Shown here: positions 13,492 through 25,605 of the stretch, piece after piece
Layout of the letters: each line of letters opens with the position of its first letter
Position numbering within the stretch: the first letter of the stretch is position 1
From: Symbiodinium microadriaticum
Lineage: Eukaryota > Sar > Dinophyceae > Suessiales > Symbiodiniaceae
NCBI GenBank assembly: GCA_001939145.1
Contig: LSRX01000777.1
Coordinates: 36,053 to 100,052, forward strand
Direction of reading: 5' to 3'
Length of the DNA stretch: 64,000 bases
Notes under the pieces: model-generated
Databases searched by the model: none
What the model was told of the DNA's origin: nothing
The model's input: only the letters and a program-made list of their open reading frames with translations
Program-made: the position numbers and the translations under genes

Positions 13492-15289
13492 TCTCTCCTG
13501 ACCCTTCGCCCCGCCTCGCCTGATCATGGCTTCGTGCTGACTCCGCTACCGACTTCTTGGCGGCAGTCGGCTTGGACCTGGCCCGCAGTTCTATTTCGAG
13601 TCCGGCGCCTAGAGCATCTTCGTTGAAGGGACCCCGTTGGCGTCGCCCATGTCCGGCGCAGGGTTCCTTGGTTGCCTTCCTCTTCAGGTCGCCGCTTTGC
13701 TCGTGAAGCGCGCGTTAGCGATGCAAGCAATGCGGGCCTTCGGCCCGGTCAATCGGAAGAGGGCCCTGCAGTCAGAGACGACATGCTGGCGGTTTCTTCG
13801 AAGCGCCCTTCGGCCTTCCGGCTGAAGACCTGGTGGAGTCCTGGCCAGTCATCGCCGAAACGCTGGAGGCCATCGGCGCAGGGAACTCTTGGAGTACTTC
13901 CTGGCCGCATTTGATCCGCCGCACGACCTGGGCATTGAAGTTCCGCTTGTGCTCGTCTGGCAAACCGCGTCGTCAAGTCCGTCGTGATGCTCTGGCACTT
14001 ATGGTCTGCTTCGCTGATGACGGCCGCCCTCGTCCAGGATGTCACCGCCAAGCCTGGCCTTAGACTTGCCCTCCCAGAGTACCTGGTTAAGGCAAGGGCG
14101 CCATCCCGGACTGAACGCCCATGCTTCCAACCTGGTCCCGCAACGCCGCACGGCCCTCCGACGACTGGCAGGAGGATAAATAGCGTGACACGCCCGGCCA
14201 GCGCGGCGACTAAGTCCACGTCGGATTCGTCCTGATGCTGAATTTGATCTCTGTTTGTGCTCTCCAACGAGCCTGCTGGGCGGGGCTGCGCCATAGGAGT
14301 CGTGGGGCGCGGCAGCCGCTTTCCAGACGCTGGCCGCCGCCCTGTGGCGAAGTGGAACCACAGCGTGGTGCCCCGCGGATGGCAAGAATCCTCCGGCACG
14401 AAGACGACCCATGTCTCCGGCCACCTATAAGGCGTGTCTTCTCCATGAGCTCCAGGCCTGTGTGTGTGCTGTTGGCGGGATTCTCGATTGCGCGGCCTTG
14501 TCCAAACCATGCTGCAAGAGGAGTTCCCTTTCCTGGCCTCCATGTCGTCTCTTCCCACTCCACGGCTCTGGTGGATCGACTGCTCGCGGCCCTGACGATA
14601 TCTCGCCCGAGGCCTGGCGTGGCTCAGGCCGCGCGCGGCCGCGCCAGTGCCCACCCATTGGAGATTTCCAGGCTCGGGGCGGCGGCCGATGGTCGGCCGC
14701 ATCCGGTCGGCCACGTTGGACGGGAAGTGTTGGGCGCTCTCCGATTGGCCACAATCAATTTGGGCCCACAGCGCCACGAAGATCGCCGGATCGGTGGATC
14801 GTCGGCTTACGGGCCCCCAATAGAAAAGCTTTCGGTGCGCCAGGGCGTGCGCACGTCCGCATGGTCCCGGCGGATCACTTGCAGCAGGCGGGCCTTCATC
14901 TAACGTCCCGCTAGGAGGGGCTGCGTGAGCGACCTTTTGGGCCGGGGCTCACGTCGGACCGGGCGTGGACGGGAGGCGAATGTTTGCGATGCCAGCTTGC
15001 CAAGGGCGACGATGCAGGGCCTTGTGTGAGGGCTTCCGAGTGCAGGTCGACGAGGTGATGATGGTCCGCGGAAGGGGCCGTTGACATCCGCCGGAAACCT
15101 GCATCTGAGCGGCCTTTAGATTTTGTCGATTTTGCCATTTGGTAAGAGTGCCGGCGCCTTGTATGTGGCTGGTGGATGCGCTGGGCGGAAGAAGCAGAAG
15201 TGCGTTGCTGGGCACCGGCGCCGGTTTTGGGGCCCGTGTGCCCGGCCGGGTGCAGCATTGCACCCCAGTGTGCGTGTCGCATCGCCCAA

Positions 15290-15320
15290 GCTTGCTTTCG
15301 GCGCGAACGCTTTTCGACTT
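15290..15320 (+). repeat. Right copy of direct repeat, G+C-rich block
   Basis: Partner of 13461-13491. A shared GTGTGCGTGT lies about 20 bases upstream of both copies, so the repeated unit may be about 55 bp long. Confidence 0.75.
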
Positions 15321-15330
15321 CCCGCCCTCG

Positions 15331-16849
15331 ACTTTCAATTTCGACCCGAGGGAACCAGCACCTGGCACTGCACCTTCCTATAGCAGTAGAATTCAGCAGA
15401 ATGTAGATTTTGGCTAACATGTCGCTAGCTTGGAATTTGTTGCTCAGTCATCTTTTGCGGACGACGTTTTGGTGGGGGGGTACTCCGGCTTCGTAAGGCC
15501 GTATTATAATGCAGCTGGGGTTCACATTTTCTGGGCCCTTGCCCGTCGCGCGTTGCAGGCGAGTCTTCGCAGGGCTCGCGTGGTCGGGATGCAGCATGCA
15601 CCCTCACGAGCGAAAGCGGACTCCTCAATCGCTGCAAAGTTCGATTGCAAGAAAGGGGAACAGTGCTCTTCCCTTAGGCCTTCGCAGGCGCGGTACGAGC
15701 GATGCAAGCCCAGAGAGAACGCTGGACCAGCAGGCCGAGGCCTTTTTCATGAGGAAAAGAAAGTGCAAAGCAGCAAAGTTAACTAGGCCTTCGCAGCTAT
15801 GTAATCTTTTTGCTGCAGGACGAGACAGACTCGAGCCCGAGGCAGAGCTGGGCTTCGGCGGCTCTGCTGAGAATTCCGCAGCTCGCCGCCGCCGTCAGAG
15901 TTTGCGTTGCAAGGACCGGACGCCGCGGAGCGACTCGCCTGAGACCCCGCGGCCTGAGGTCACGAAGGCAACGGATGCGTTCTGCGCCTCTTGTTTTTCA
16001 GGCTTCCTTCCTAGCCCTGCAGGTTCCTGCGCGAGAGGGAGCACCTGCCAAAACTGTCAATCCAGTGACGGTGTTCGTTGGCAGCATTGGGGCTGTAGCG
16101 TCGCATCGCCACAGTGTTGGTGGTCCATCCCCGATTTCGACTCAAGTGTCAGGTATGTGAGGTCATTGAATGGCAAGCTGTTATTGGAGCTACAGCAAAC
16201 ACGCACTGGGCTCAGAATTCATGAGAAGTGATTCGGCTCCACACAAAGCATGCTGGGCCTGAGTCTCCTTCTTTCCCCGCACCCCATGGTATCCCCTCCG
16301 CCCCCTGTGGCATGGTGCTTGTGATTTTGTTTGGGTTCTTTGCCAAATGTTGGGTGGTGCCGCCACTTGTCAATCCCGTCGTCTTTGTGTGGCTCGTTCT
16401 CCCCGCTGAAAGTTGATGTAGGTATGGCTACAGCTACCTGTTGTAAGTATTGTCATTCCGGTTTTTTGTGGTTATTGTTTTTGCATTGTCCTTTTGCCTG
16501 CGCATGGTAGGGTCCCCAGCTTTCGGTATCTCTGGTGGCTCCTTGCTCTGGTGCGTTTTATTTTGCAATCATTGGCTGTCACACGGATCATGACATTGAC
16601 AGCCGCTGCCTCGTGGTGGGTTCTGCTCCGGTGCGCCGTACCCGCAACCTTCCCAAAAAGCCAAAAACAACCAAAAAGCTAAAAGCAACGAGAATCGTGC
16701 AGATCACCACTTCGTGCCAGCCACTGCCAGCCACTTTTGTTTGGTTTTTGCCTTGCATGCCGAACACTTGTGAAAGTCACGAGGAATGTGACACCAACAG
16801 GTCTCCTGAGCTGTCCCAGCGACTGTTGGTGGGCTCGGATCTCTGGCGG
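15331..16849. other. Unassigned sequence
   Basis: Overlapping short frames only (for example 15509-16231 +, 240 codons, Arg/Ser/Ala-rich). No domain is recognised. Confidence 0.25.
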
Positions 16850-16854
16850 GGGTG

Positions 16855-16953
16855 ACTGTTGTAGTGGTCGTGGTGGTGGTGGTGGTGGTTGTGGTGGTGG
16901 TGGTGGTGGTNGTGGTGGTGGTGGTGGTGGTGGGGGTGGGGGTGGCGGCGTCT
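16855..16953. repeat. GGT microsatellite with one ambiguous base
   Basis: GGT/GTG triplets, partly degenerate, with an N at 16911 and ending in a GGGGGT-rich part. The poly-Gly, poly-Val, poly-Thr and poly-His frames over it are repeat products. Confidence 0.92.
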
Positions 16954-17003
16954 GACGTTTTCATCCTTCTGGCTGGAGGTATCACCAATTTGTTGGGTCA
17001 GGC

Positions 17004-17060
17004 GCGCGCGCGCGCGTGTGTGTCGTCTCACGCTCGCTCACTCACTCACTCACTCACTCT
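17004..17060. repeat. CG/TG run followed by CACT microsatellite
   Basis: A short GCGCGCGCGCGTGTGTGT tract is followed by a run of CTCA units. Confidence 0.85.
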
Positions 17061-17735
17061 CCGCCTTTACTCCGCTTCGCTCTGCTTCGCAACTGGTCAA
17101 GCTCCTTTTTTGAGGTGCAACCAGTTGGCACATTCCCATGGTCAGGATATTGGCGATTGACCTTCATCGAGCTTATGGATGAAGCAAAAACTCTGCAAGA
17201 CTCCAACAAAATTGGTACATGTTGTACCTCGATGCTGTGCCCATTGACGTCATAACCAGCCGTGGTCTTAGAGCACTCAGTAGGCACTGTTAACAGTTAC
17301 TGTATGGCCCCTAATGCCTGCTTCAGGCCACGTGAAGGTCCAACCATTTCCAAGTTTCAACCTCTGGGTTATAAAACCCTTAGGTTAGAGTGAGCGTGCT
17401 GACGCAGATCTGTACATGCATCTGTTTTCTGGCATTGTTATTCGCGTGCGAAAGGCAGACGTTCGTGCGCATGCCCAAAGTGTTCATGTGCATGCATAAA
17501 CACATACACGAAAAGTGTATGTGTATCCGGGTACGTTTCTGCACCGCCGAGGTTATCGGCACCTCCTTGTATTGCCCTTGAAGCACTTCGTTTGTGGGCT
17601 ATTGCATATTTGTCCGAATACATGCCACCTCATTTATGAACACGACAAGCTGGGCCTGGATGAGAAGAGCCTTGGCTGCAAGTTGTTATAGCTCAGCCTA
17701 AACCAAGAGACACAGGGCCAGGCAGCTTTTCAACC
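17061..17735. other. Unassigned sequence
   Basis: Nothing recognisable. Small frames on both strands lack motifs. Confidence 0.3.
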
Positions 17736-17737
17736 CA

Positions 17738-18040
17738 ATCCTAAACCCAAACCCAACCCAACTGACCCCGCCCAACCCAAGCCAACCCAACCCAACCCAA
17801 ACCCAATTCAACCCCACCCAACCCAATTCAACCTAACTCATTCCATCTCACCCCAACCCCACCCCATTCAACCCAATCCGACCAAGCCCGAACCATCCCG
17901 AACCCAACCCATCCCAATTCAGCCCAGTTCAACGAAACTCAACCCAAATCAACACAATTCAACCCAGTATTCAACCCAACGCAACTCCACCCAACACCCG
18001 ACACCCAACACAACCCAACCCCAACCGAAGCCCAACCCTG
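17738..18040. repeat. Degenerate CCCAA pentamer tract
   Basis: About 300 bp of CCCAA/CCCAAA/CCCAATT variants, with the C-rich strand on +. It resembles a decayed telomere-like or satellite array, but the unit is not the TTTAGGG type. It abuts the LTR-like sequence at 18041 directly. Confidence 0.88.
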
Positions 18041-18101
18041 TTTTTGTATTGGCTCAAATAGAATATGCGCGTGCATTTTGGCTGTTCTGCCTATAAACAT
18101 A
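18041..18101 (+). repeat. Decayed copia LTR 3' end
   Basis: The segment has TTGGCTCAAA near its start, then a GTGC..TTT.TGCTGTT-like stretch and ends ACATA just before GGTTAACAG. The same order of landmarks occurs at the 3' end of the intact LTR (33359-33406: TGGCTCAAG ... TTTA, then GGTTATCAG). It therefore looks like the LTR end of a diverged relative of the 33-kb element. The 5' part of this LTR is missing or replaced by the pentamer tract. Confidence 0.6.
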
Positions 18102-18143
18102 GGTTAACAGCCGAAAGTCTCACCGTAGTGATCGAAGTCCGCA

Positions 18144-18790
18144 ATGGAACCAGCTCCCTTAAGCCCTGCAGGCATTCCTATACCTCACGTGACAATGGAG
18201 GAAGCGCCTTCACTTCCTGCTATGTCCATTCAGGAAGATAGCGCGGACCAGTTGGCCATCGCTCCCCGAGAGGGTGAAGCAGTCATGCCTTTGACCGAGC
18301 GGTCGTTTGCAATGCTGGGATTAGATGAGAAGAATGGCAGGTGCGATTTCAGGATGGGAGTATGTGAGTTCACCATCCTATGCGTGCGCACTTCTAGGGG
18401 GGTCGCCGGCAGCCGTGACATCATTATTATCCTCACCCAATGAGATTTCTCAAGTTGCGAGCTTCTACCACAATCAAATTCTTGCACCTGCCCGGCATCA
18501 ACAGGTTGTCCAGAGCGACATTGGGCCAGCTTAGCCGCAGAAGTCGAGGCAAGGCATTCGGCAATCATGAACAAAGAAACGAACAATTTAGGGAGCAGTG
18601 CATCAGGCGTCACGATTTCGGGTGCATCAAGACTCAGACTCGAGTTTCTTCAAGCCGAGAACCGTCTTCAACATCAGGAAGAGGCAGTTAGATCAGCCGG
18701 CGAAAGCATGAAAGCATGGCTAATAAGCAGTCAGAGGAGGTGTCGCAGATGCGCACTGAAACCATGGATTTTAAGCTAAAGCTTCATCAA
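18144..18790 (+). pseudogene. Decayed copia gag fragment
   Basis: The first frame starts at the same distance after a GGTTA.CAGCCG primer-site-like sequence as in the intact element, and shares the N-terminal pattern (M-x(5-7)-PAG-hydrophobic-x-x-P). After about 18340 the similarity continues in other frames: a Ser/Pro-rich part ending in a Tyr/Asn/Gln motif, then coiled-coil-like RLRLEFLQAENRLQHQEEAV against QLRLEHARLENRTREMEEMA in the intact Gag. Frame changes and stops show that it is dead. It ends near an assembly gap, so its 3' limit is unknown. Confidence 0.65.
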
Positions 18791-18827
18791 CCCAAAACCC
18801 AAAACAAAACCCCACCCACTCCACTCC

Positions 18828-18919
18828 NNNNNNNNNNNNNNNNNNNNNNNNNNNNNNNNNNNNNNNNNNNNNNNNNNNNNNNNNNNNNNNNNNNNNNNNN
18901 NNNNNNNNNNNNNNNNNNN
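18828..18919. other. Assembly gap (92 N)
   Basis: A run of undetermined bases lies inside repeat-rich DNA. The true length is unknown. Confidence 0.99.
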
Positions 18920-19002
18920 ACCCATCCACCGACCCACCGACCCACCGACCCACCGACCCACCGACCCACCGACCCACCGACCCACCGACCCACCGACCTA
19001 CC
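18920..19002. repeat. CCGACCCA octamer tandem repeat
   Basis: About ten near-perfect copies of an 8-bp unit start at the edge of the assembly gap, so the array probably extends into it. Confidence 0.92.
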
Positions 19003-22000
19003 TACCATCTACCTTACGCAGCTACCTGCCTAGCTCCACACAGTCAGTTGAAACCCAAGGCTTCAGAACAGGCTTGTGGCTGGGTCTGATGTGGTGGACT
19101 TGATCCTGTATAAGCGGGGTCGTCCACTGCGGGCTGCAAAACAGGCAAGGACGACTGTTGCCACTTGCTTCCTTCTGTTTTGTGTCTGGAAGTTCAGGGA
19201 GCCGCATGCTTTCAAGCATATTGACTTGCAACAGGCAGCGTCGGATTGAAGTCGTGACTTGGCAGTCGAAGAAATGGTTGCCGCTTGTCAAGATCGGTCT
19301 CCCTGAACAGATCCAAGGCCCACATGAGGCCGTAGCGAGCCTGAGCTTCTCGTCTTGATTGAAGTCGAAGGGAAGTCACGAGCACAGCCGCCGGCGCGTG
19401 GTTCGAAGAATCTCGCGATCTCTGGCGAACCTCAAGTCTCCTTCGCAACCCGATGGACTGCGCTTCCAGACGGGTAGCTCTAAGCACCACGAGATTGGAC
19501 AAGAACTTCTGCCCGACAAGAGCATCCATTGAGGGTGAAAAGGCTTGTGTCAGAGCAGTCTTCAGCCCTGCAGCCGACTTCGAAGGTCGCGCATTTCGAA
19601 ACCGCCAACCCTTTATTGCAGGACATGGTCAAGAACCGTATGACGGCTTGCTGTGTCCTGCTTGAGTCCTATGTGGGCTGCTCAGGGCTAGCATGCACGG
19701 GCCGAGAGGTTCCAGAGAATCTGAGTGTCTTAAGGTTGGGGTGATAGAGGACGAGCACACCGGGGAAGAGCTCGAAGAAGAGGTCGCAGAGCTGGCGATC
19801 AGACCTTGTGCGTTCCGATTTTGTGCTTCCGTTTTGTTTCCCTAGCTTTCCTTGTGCAGGTTGGGAGTCACTGTGTTCTGGTCGTGGGCGGTGACCTTCT
19901 AGGACCGAGGCTGACGGTCCCCAGGCTCGGCCGAAGCTCAGCTCTTGGAAGGACCGAACTATGTAACTTTCGACCCCTGGGGCTTGCGCGGTGGTGAGGC
20001 GGTTGCGAGTGCTAGTAGTGACTTCTGGTGCGAGGGTGGGAGCATTTGCCTCTCAAGAAGGTGTCACTGTGGCAGTCGCACTCCATGGCAGCGGCTTCGC
20101 CGCTGGGCTGGGCCCGGAGCTTGGGTTAACGGTCCATGCTCATAAGTGTCAGTCGGGTGAGACATTAAGGTGCAGCTGTCACTCCCCGCACCGAGTCTCT
20201 AACGGAAAAAATCAGGAGTGTTTTTGTAGCTCCAGATGTACATGCATCACTGTGGCACCGCATCAAGGTGTTCCTTCACTGTGCATATTAGCCTTTGTCG
20301 GTGCTCGCCACTGCAGCTGTGCCAGTCAAGACTCCGAAGCACCATCCGGACAGCTGACCTCGAGATTACGTTTATGTTCGGACTCATCCAAGCGCCGCCA
20401 TAGTTTCCGTGCTCAAAATCCAAATCAACAAAATTGAGCACATACCAAATTCCTGCTGTACCTGTGCACAAACAGGACAATTCTGACCAGTCCTTCCCAC
20501 GTGCTCGAATTGAGCAGTGTCGTGGGCCAATTTGGTTTCAACGTATCTAGATCGTAGTAAGATACACTCGTGACTCACTCGTGCAACCTCCGTACTCGGA
20601 ACGGCTGTGCTCCGAGATGGTTGCTGATTGAAGAGGTCGCAGTGGGTCATAGTGGGTCGTGAGTTTGCTTGAAGAATCGGGTTGATTTATTCACTGGTCT
20701 GGCATCACTGTGTCTGTCGGGCTAGACGTGAGCTTGGGAAGCAGCTAGAAGAGTTAAGCAGGTGCATTGATGCATGCACGCCTGCAGGATCGATGGAGGG
20801 TGTGGAGGGTGCAGAGGAGGTGGAAGTGGAGGCCTCTCTGCGAAGTCTCGAGTCCCGGTCGAACTGGATACCGACCAGGATGAGTCTTTGGCCAGCCAGC
20901 TGTCCCGCGCCATGGGGGTGGGCAAAGAGGCTCGACTGCATGGAGAGCCACTTGCTCCTTTCTGCAGACCCTGGGTGTTGAAAGGCTGACCTGCCTGACC
21001 AAAACGGCTCGAACACAGAGGCCACCCGCAAAGCCACTAAGCAACAAACACGAATACACATGCCGTGTGGGACAGTAGCTGCAGCAGTGGTCCCGTCGAT
21101 GGCAATCAGCCTCAGTGCCAGCAGAATGCAGCGAGGTTTGGCTCAAGTTGCCTGCCTCTCAGACAAAGAAAACGATAGAAATCATGGGCTGTGCAGCAGG
21201 CCTGCCGGTGCAGCCCCTTGATGCCAACGGGCAGCAAAGACCAGGTTGCCATAGACTTGGAGTATTGCCCAAAAATGTGGTGGATCAGTTGAAGATTCAG
21301 AAGTCACAGATGGTAGAGTCGTCCTGGGACTCCGCAACTTGGAACCGAGACATTCCTAAAGGAGTGCCCTTGAAGCCGAATCGGATTCTGCATGAAAGGC
21401 ACCTCCAGGTGATGAACATGTTCCGAAAAGAGGTGGAGGTCGCGCCCGAAACTTTCAGTGACATCATTTCTGCCAGGCGGCAGATTAGCTAGAGGGGCAT
21501 CCCTTGCTCGGTACCACGGACTGGATGATCATCTGGGCGTTCTCTTGTGCGACTCTATTCAGTCGTTTTCTTCCCGACAAACTTGGATGTCTTCTGGCAG
21601 CCACTCCATTTTCCAACAAATTACAGTGCCCTGCCCTGTGCGATGCACCAGACTCGATTTTGTTCGCGAGTCCAGTTGGCATCATGCCCATGCTGGCATA
21701 TCTTCAGCTTCAAAGAAGCTCCAGCTCTGCATGGTATCAGCGGCATTTCGATGCTTGAAAGCTGACAATTATTTAATTGTATTTTACAACGCCCTTGCGT
21801 GCAGGGCTCTACCCAGTGCGTGCGCTGCAGGCAGGTAGTTGTCAAAGATAGGTTGAACCCAGCTTGTTCCACGTGCCGATTCTGCAGCCGGCGCAATTGC
21901 CTTGCATCGTTTTGTATAGAGTGTATGACTGTATTTTTATGCAAAAGCTTCAACGCTTAACAATCCTCCATATTAGAATATTGTCGGACGGAGGGTGGTA

Positions 22001-25000
22001 CAGGGGATGCTGCCCACGAGGTCAGCGCGTCGCTTGTTGATTATACAGAGTGTATAGCAAATTTTCAGCAGAGTGCACTGCCAGATGTGGCTTTAAACAT
22101 ATGCTTTGCCTGCTTATGGGTAGGCAGGGGAGGTGACATGCTGAATGCAAATGAACCCGATCTGGTCCCCAAGACCTTGCAGAGCATAGGTGTCTGTCTC
22201 AATGGGTTCGACCCCATCTGGCAGAGACTCGCTTTGTGAGACCGGACAGTGGTGGGCCCACGCCCTGCTCGCACTTGGACGTCTCACCGCGCTTCGGATA
22301 ACGGAATTACTGGCTTTGGCCCATGCTTTGGAGTTGATTAGAGATGACGTGGATCTGGCACATTTGATGTCTGTGCACTACACACTGGCCAATGTCTTGC
22401 AGGTCAAAGTGGAGGATGCTGGAGACGCTAAGACCGACGGAGACGTGCAGGCTTTGGGACTGCGCTTTGATCGATGCAAGACCCGCAAGAAGTCCTCAAC
22501 CCTACTGTTCGCGTAGAGCCGACCCTGTGGCAATGCAATGAAGTCTGGAGATCATACATGCAGCTTGAACGTGTTCTCTGCGGAACTCATGCAGGCGCAG
22601 CCAGCGAAGCTGCAAACCACTGAAGCGGATGCAGGCGAGCATTTTTGGGTTTCCGGGAAAGAGACTCCCTGGGCAGGTTAATTCGGGAAGCAGATGCCCA
22701 GAGACCGGTATAGTTACACTCGCTGAAGCACCGTTCAGGTCCAGAGGTGGTGCCTGCTGCAGAGGCTCGGAATGTTCATGCATCAATCTGCTAGGACAGG
22801 GAAACCCACAATCCTTGACAGGACCAAATCGACGACATTGTCCCGTTCATCTGCTACGACGAGGAGAAGGGCAGCTTCTCCAAGGCGTCAAAAGACTCAG
22901 AAGCTCAAGAAGTGCCAAGCGGCGGCAGCCAGCAGGAGTCTATGGCTCATGCCATGCCAGGATGACAGATGGATCTTGCCGAAGCGAAACCAGTTTCCAC
23001 TGATCTTCTGCGCACTTCGAGCCGACAGCTCGAAAGATGGAAGTGTACTGTAGTTCTTCCTCGACACGGCGGTTCTAGGGACTGTGCTCGTAACAGGTTC
23101 GGATTCGGCTGGAACCCATCGAGCCTTCCGGCGGATCTGCGCAGTGTCCTTGGCCGTTATGAGCGTTGATGCAACGGACAGACTGTCAAGCATGCACTTG
23201 TCCTTCTCAGCCCTCCTTTGTGCGCCTCCTCTCCCAAAGGAATCCGTGGAACCTCACAGCAGAGCAGGCTTGACATGGGGTACTGACGGGTGCTTGTACT
23301 CGTAGCCGCTGTTCTTTTGGCACCTGGCTGTTTTGCCAGGTGGAGGTACTTCTCCGGAAACTCCTGGGTCTTGGGGATCTGCTGGTCCGCTTCGATGCCG
23401 GTGCCCGAGTGAGGACTCGAATTCCTTTTCGCGTTGAGGGTCCCGTGGTGGCCAGCGGCCAGAGCCAAGGATTGCCGTGATCGGATCGATGCAGTCCGGG
23501 CCCAGTGGGCCACGAGAATCGAGATGCGATCTCCCAGCCAGAGCTCGAGATAAAGGTGACGAATGCACGCGAGTTGATTGCGGCCCTCAAAGCTGACCTA
23601 CCAGCAGGCTCCCATCGCATCGTGTTGCCGGCTTCGAGAGCTTTAATGTCTCAGAGCCTTTTGGTTGCCTGTCAACGCCCCGTGCTGTCACAAAACGGTT
23701 GCTCGGCTGTGACAGAGCACTGGAGTCGTTTTGACTCAACCTTGCAGGCTGCAGGTGGTTCTGCAACCCAGCTTGGCTAGCTTGTGCATTGTGGAAGGTG
23801 GCTGCTGTGATTGTTTGGCTGCCATTCGAAGGGGAAACCGCAAGAGCTGTCGCAGCGGTCACCTGCAGTCGCTTGGAGCGAGACGACAACACTGTCACAA
23901 CAGGGCTTCATGCAGCTCTGCAGTGATGTTTGGTTTGACAGATGGATGGAGCTTGAAGCGGATCAGGGTTGTTTCCCAAGCATCTGCTGATGCCGAACTC
24001 AGCAGGCACCGGGACTCCAGTCAAAAGCGGTTTCCTAAACCGACTCCAGTGCAAGATTGCCAGAGGCACGTCAACTGCATACTACAGCATGTAGACTGGA
24101 AAGTTGGCGTATGAAATTGTAGTTGTAAGCTCCGAGCCATTTGCTCCTGTCCTCAGCGCTGCCAACACATTTATCCTTGCACCGCCAGTGGTGATGTTTG
24201 CAAGCGACAGCATTCTAGACTGCTGACTGTAGGTCGTAGCCGATGACTGTAGTGACTGTAGTGATCATTCTGGAATCTCATGGAACTTTTTCTGCGAGAT
24301 GCCTTCATGCAAAGATGGAAGCAGAAACTTTATCATGTTTTCGTGACACATAGGAGCGACATCCGAAGGTGAGCGTCCACTCGAAGCGTACATGGTTACC
24401 GGTTTTGGTTTCTGGTTCTGAGTTGGTATGGTTTAGTTCAGCATGCTTGGTGCTGCACCTCGTCCTTCCTGCTCGTGTCCTCCATTTTCTTTTCGGCGTG
24501 AGGGTGGACTCCTACGCTCCCTCAGCACCGTGTACTTCTTCGGTTCCAGCTGTTTCGGATTAGCAATCCTGCGTCTTCTTTGGAGCCTCGAACGGCACGC
24601 ACCCGCCTGGCTGAATGCTGAGATAAACGAAAAGGCCTCGGCTATTCCAAGCGTGATTTCTTTGCTGCGGTTATCGAGCATCTTTATAGCTCCACCAACC
24701 GTGAGACACTGTGGAGCTGCCCTCGAGGCTTCAGATGCGGGCCCCTGTTGCAACGAGTTTTTCGACCTCGCCTCCTCTGGACATCGGATAGTAATGTCTT
24801 GGCATATCCTCGGTCCCCTGGTCGCTGCAGCTTTGAAGTGGGTGCTGGGTGCCCTTGCTTTTGTCTGGTGTGGTCGTATTTGCCTTGACTCTGTATTCGG
24901 CCGCGCTTTGTTGTGTGGATGCTAATGTCGAAGGAGGACTCCGAACTTGTTCGTCGTCGAGGTCGTGTCGGATATGCCTCCCTTGCCCTTTGCCACCAAC

Positions 25001-25410
25001 GAGAAGATCTTCACGGCCCTCGAAGATCTTCGTGGCTTGATCTTCGTGGCTTTCGCTGTTTTTGGGGCACCAGCTCGGCTTCATGTCGTGTAGCATTCTT
25101 GCTGCAAGAACGCTCGCGGATTGGACTTCGGGGTGGCGCAGGCTGGACAAGCTTCGGCTCGAAGCTGCCAGATAAACATGGCATGGGCACCTGTGGTCCC
25201 GCGGCACGCCTAAACGCATACCTGCATCTTGGAACAATTATGTGGCCCGGTCTGGTCCAGTCTGGAATGCCGTCCTGTGAAAACATCTTCGGGGGGGATC
25301 TCCGCGTATCTCGTTCCGTTCACGACTCTCAGCACACCCTTTCCCCATCCGAAGAATGTCGAATCCTTGAATCTCTGCATGTTTGTGCTAGCGCANATGA
25401 TGTAAGCTAT
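19003..25410. other. Unassigned sequence with scattered exon-like frames
   Basis: No gene family is recognised. Protein-like but unassigned frames include 21115-21492 (+), 22190-22516 (+, helical, with a plausible CAG acceptor inside), 23505-23650 (+), 24443-24925 (+, hydrophobic patches) and a short - strand frame near 19790. The 21115 frame lies over an 11-base match to the 3' end of the dinoflagellate spliced leader at 21137-21147. A partly duplicated GAAGATCTTC-type motif lies at about 25004-25052. One N is at 25396. Confidence 0.25.
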
Positions 25411-25445
25411 AAATATATATATATATATATATATGTGTGTGTCTA
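25411..25445. repeat. TA then TG dinucleotide repeat
   Basis: ATATAT run followed by GTGTGT. Confidence 0.9.
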
Positions 25446-25488
25446 TAGAGACAATCCAACGCCAAATAGACTCTAAAGGTCCTACATA

Positions 25489-25605
25489 CATTGGGTTATA
25501 GGGTTATGGGGTTACAGGGTTACAGTGTTATAGGGTTTTAAGCCGACCGTACAGACTTAAACCCTACAGCCTTGCAACCCTAAACCTTCAACCCTAAACC
25601 CCAAT
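25489..25605. repeat. Head-to-head telomere-like tract
   Basis: The left arm (about 25490-25540) is made of GGGTTAT/GGGTTAC-like units, ending AGGGTTTTAAG. After a spacer of about 13 bases the right arm (about 25556-25605) begins CTTAAACCCT and continues with ACCCTAAACC-like units. The arms are inverted with the G-rich strand pointing inwards, which is the arrangement expected at a fused pair of telomere ends. The units are degenerate variants of the plant- and dinoflagellate-type TTTAGGG repeat. Confidence 0.75.

Larger units (their letters stand above)
13436..15330. other. G+C-rich block bounded by direct repeats
   Basis: This stretch is visibly richer in G+C than its surroundings and carries long overlapping frames on both strands (13749-14777 -, 342 codons; 14235-14903 +, 222 codons). 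The base composition alone can keep such frames open. Its two ends share a 31-base direct repeat with three mismatches (13461-13491 and 15290-15320), and the GTGTGCGTGT just upstream of each copy is also shared. This could be a decayed mobile element or a segmental repeat. No reverse transcriptase, transposase or other domain was recognised. Confidence 0.4.

Noticed and set aside
13749..14777. 342-codon - strand frame as a real gene
   Set aside because: The + strand is equally open here and the base composition is G+C-rich, which keeps frames open; no motif is recognised in either.
18716..19033. Frames crossing the N run with Trp/Gly or Thr/Pro repeats
   Set aside because: They are created by undetermined bases plus an octamer repeat.
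21137..21147. 11-base match TTTGGCTCAAG to the spliced leader 3' end
   Set aside because: The upstream half of the leader does not match, and no recognisable gene follows, so chance is likely.
22196..22222. T-arm-like GGGTTCGACCCC suggesting a tRNA
   Set aside because: No matching acceptor, D or anticodon stems could be placed around it.
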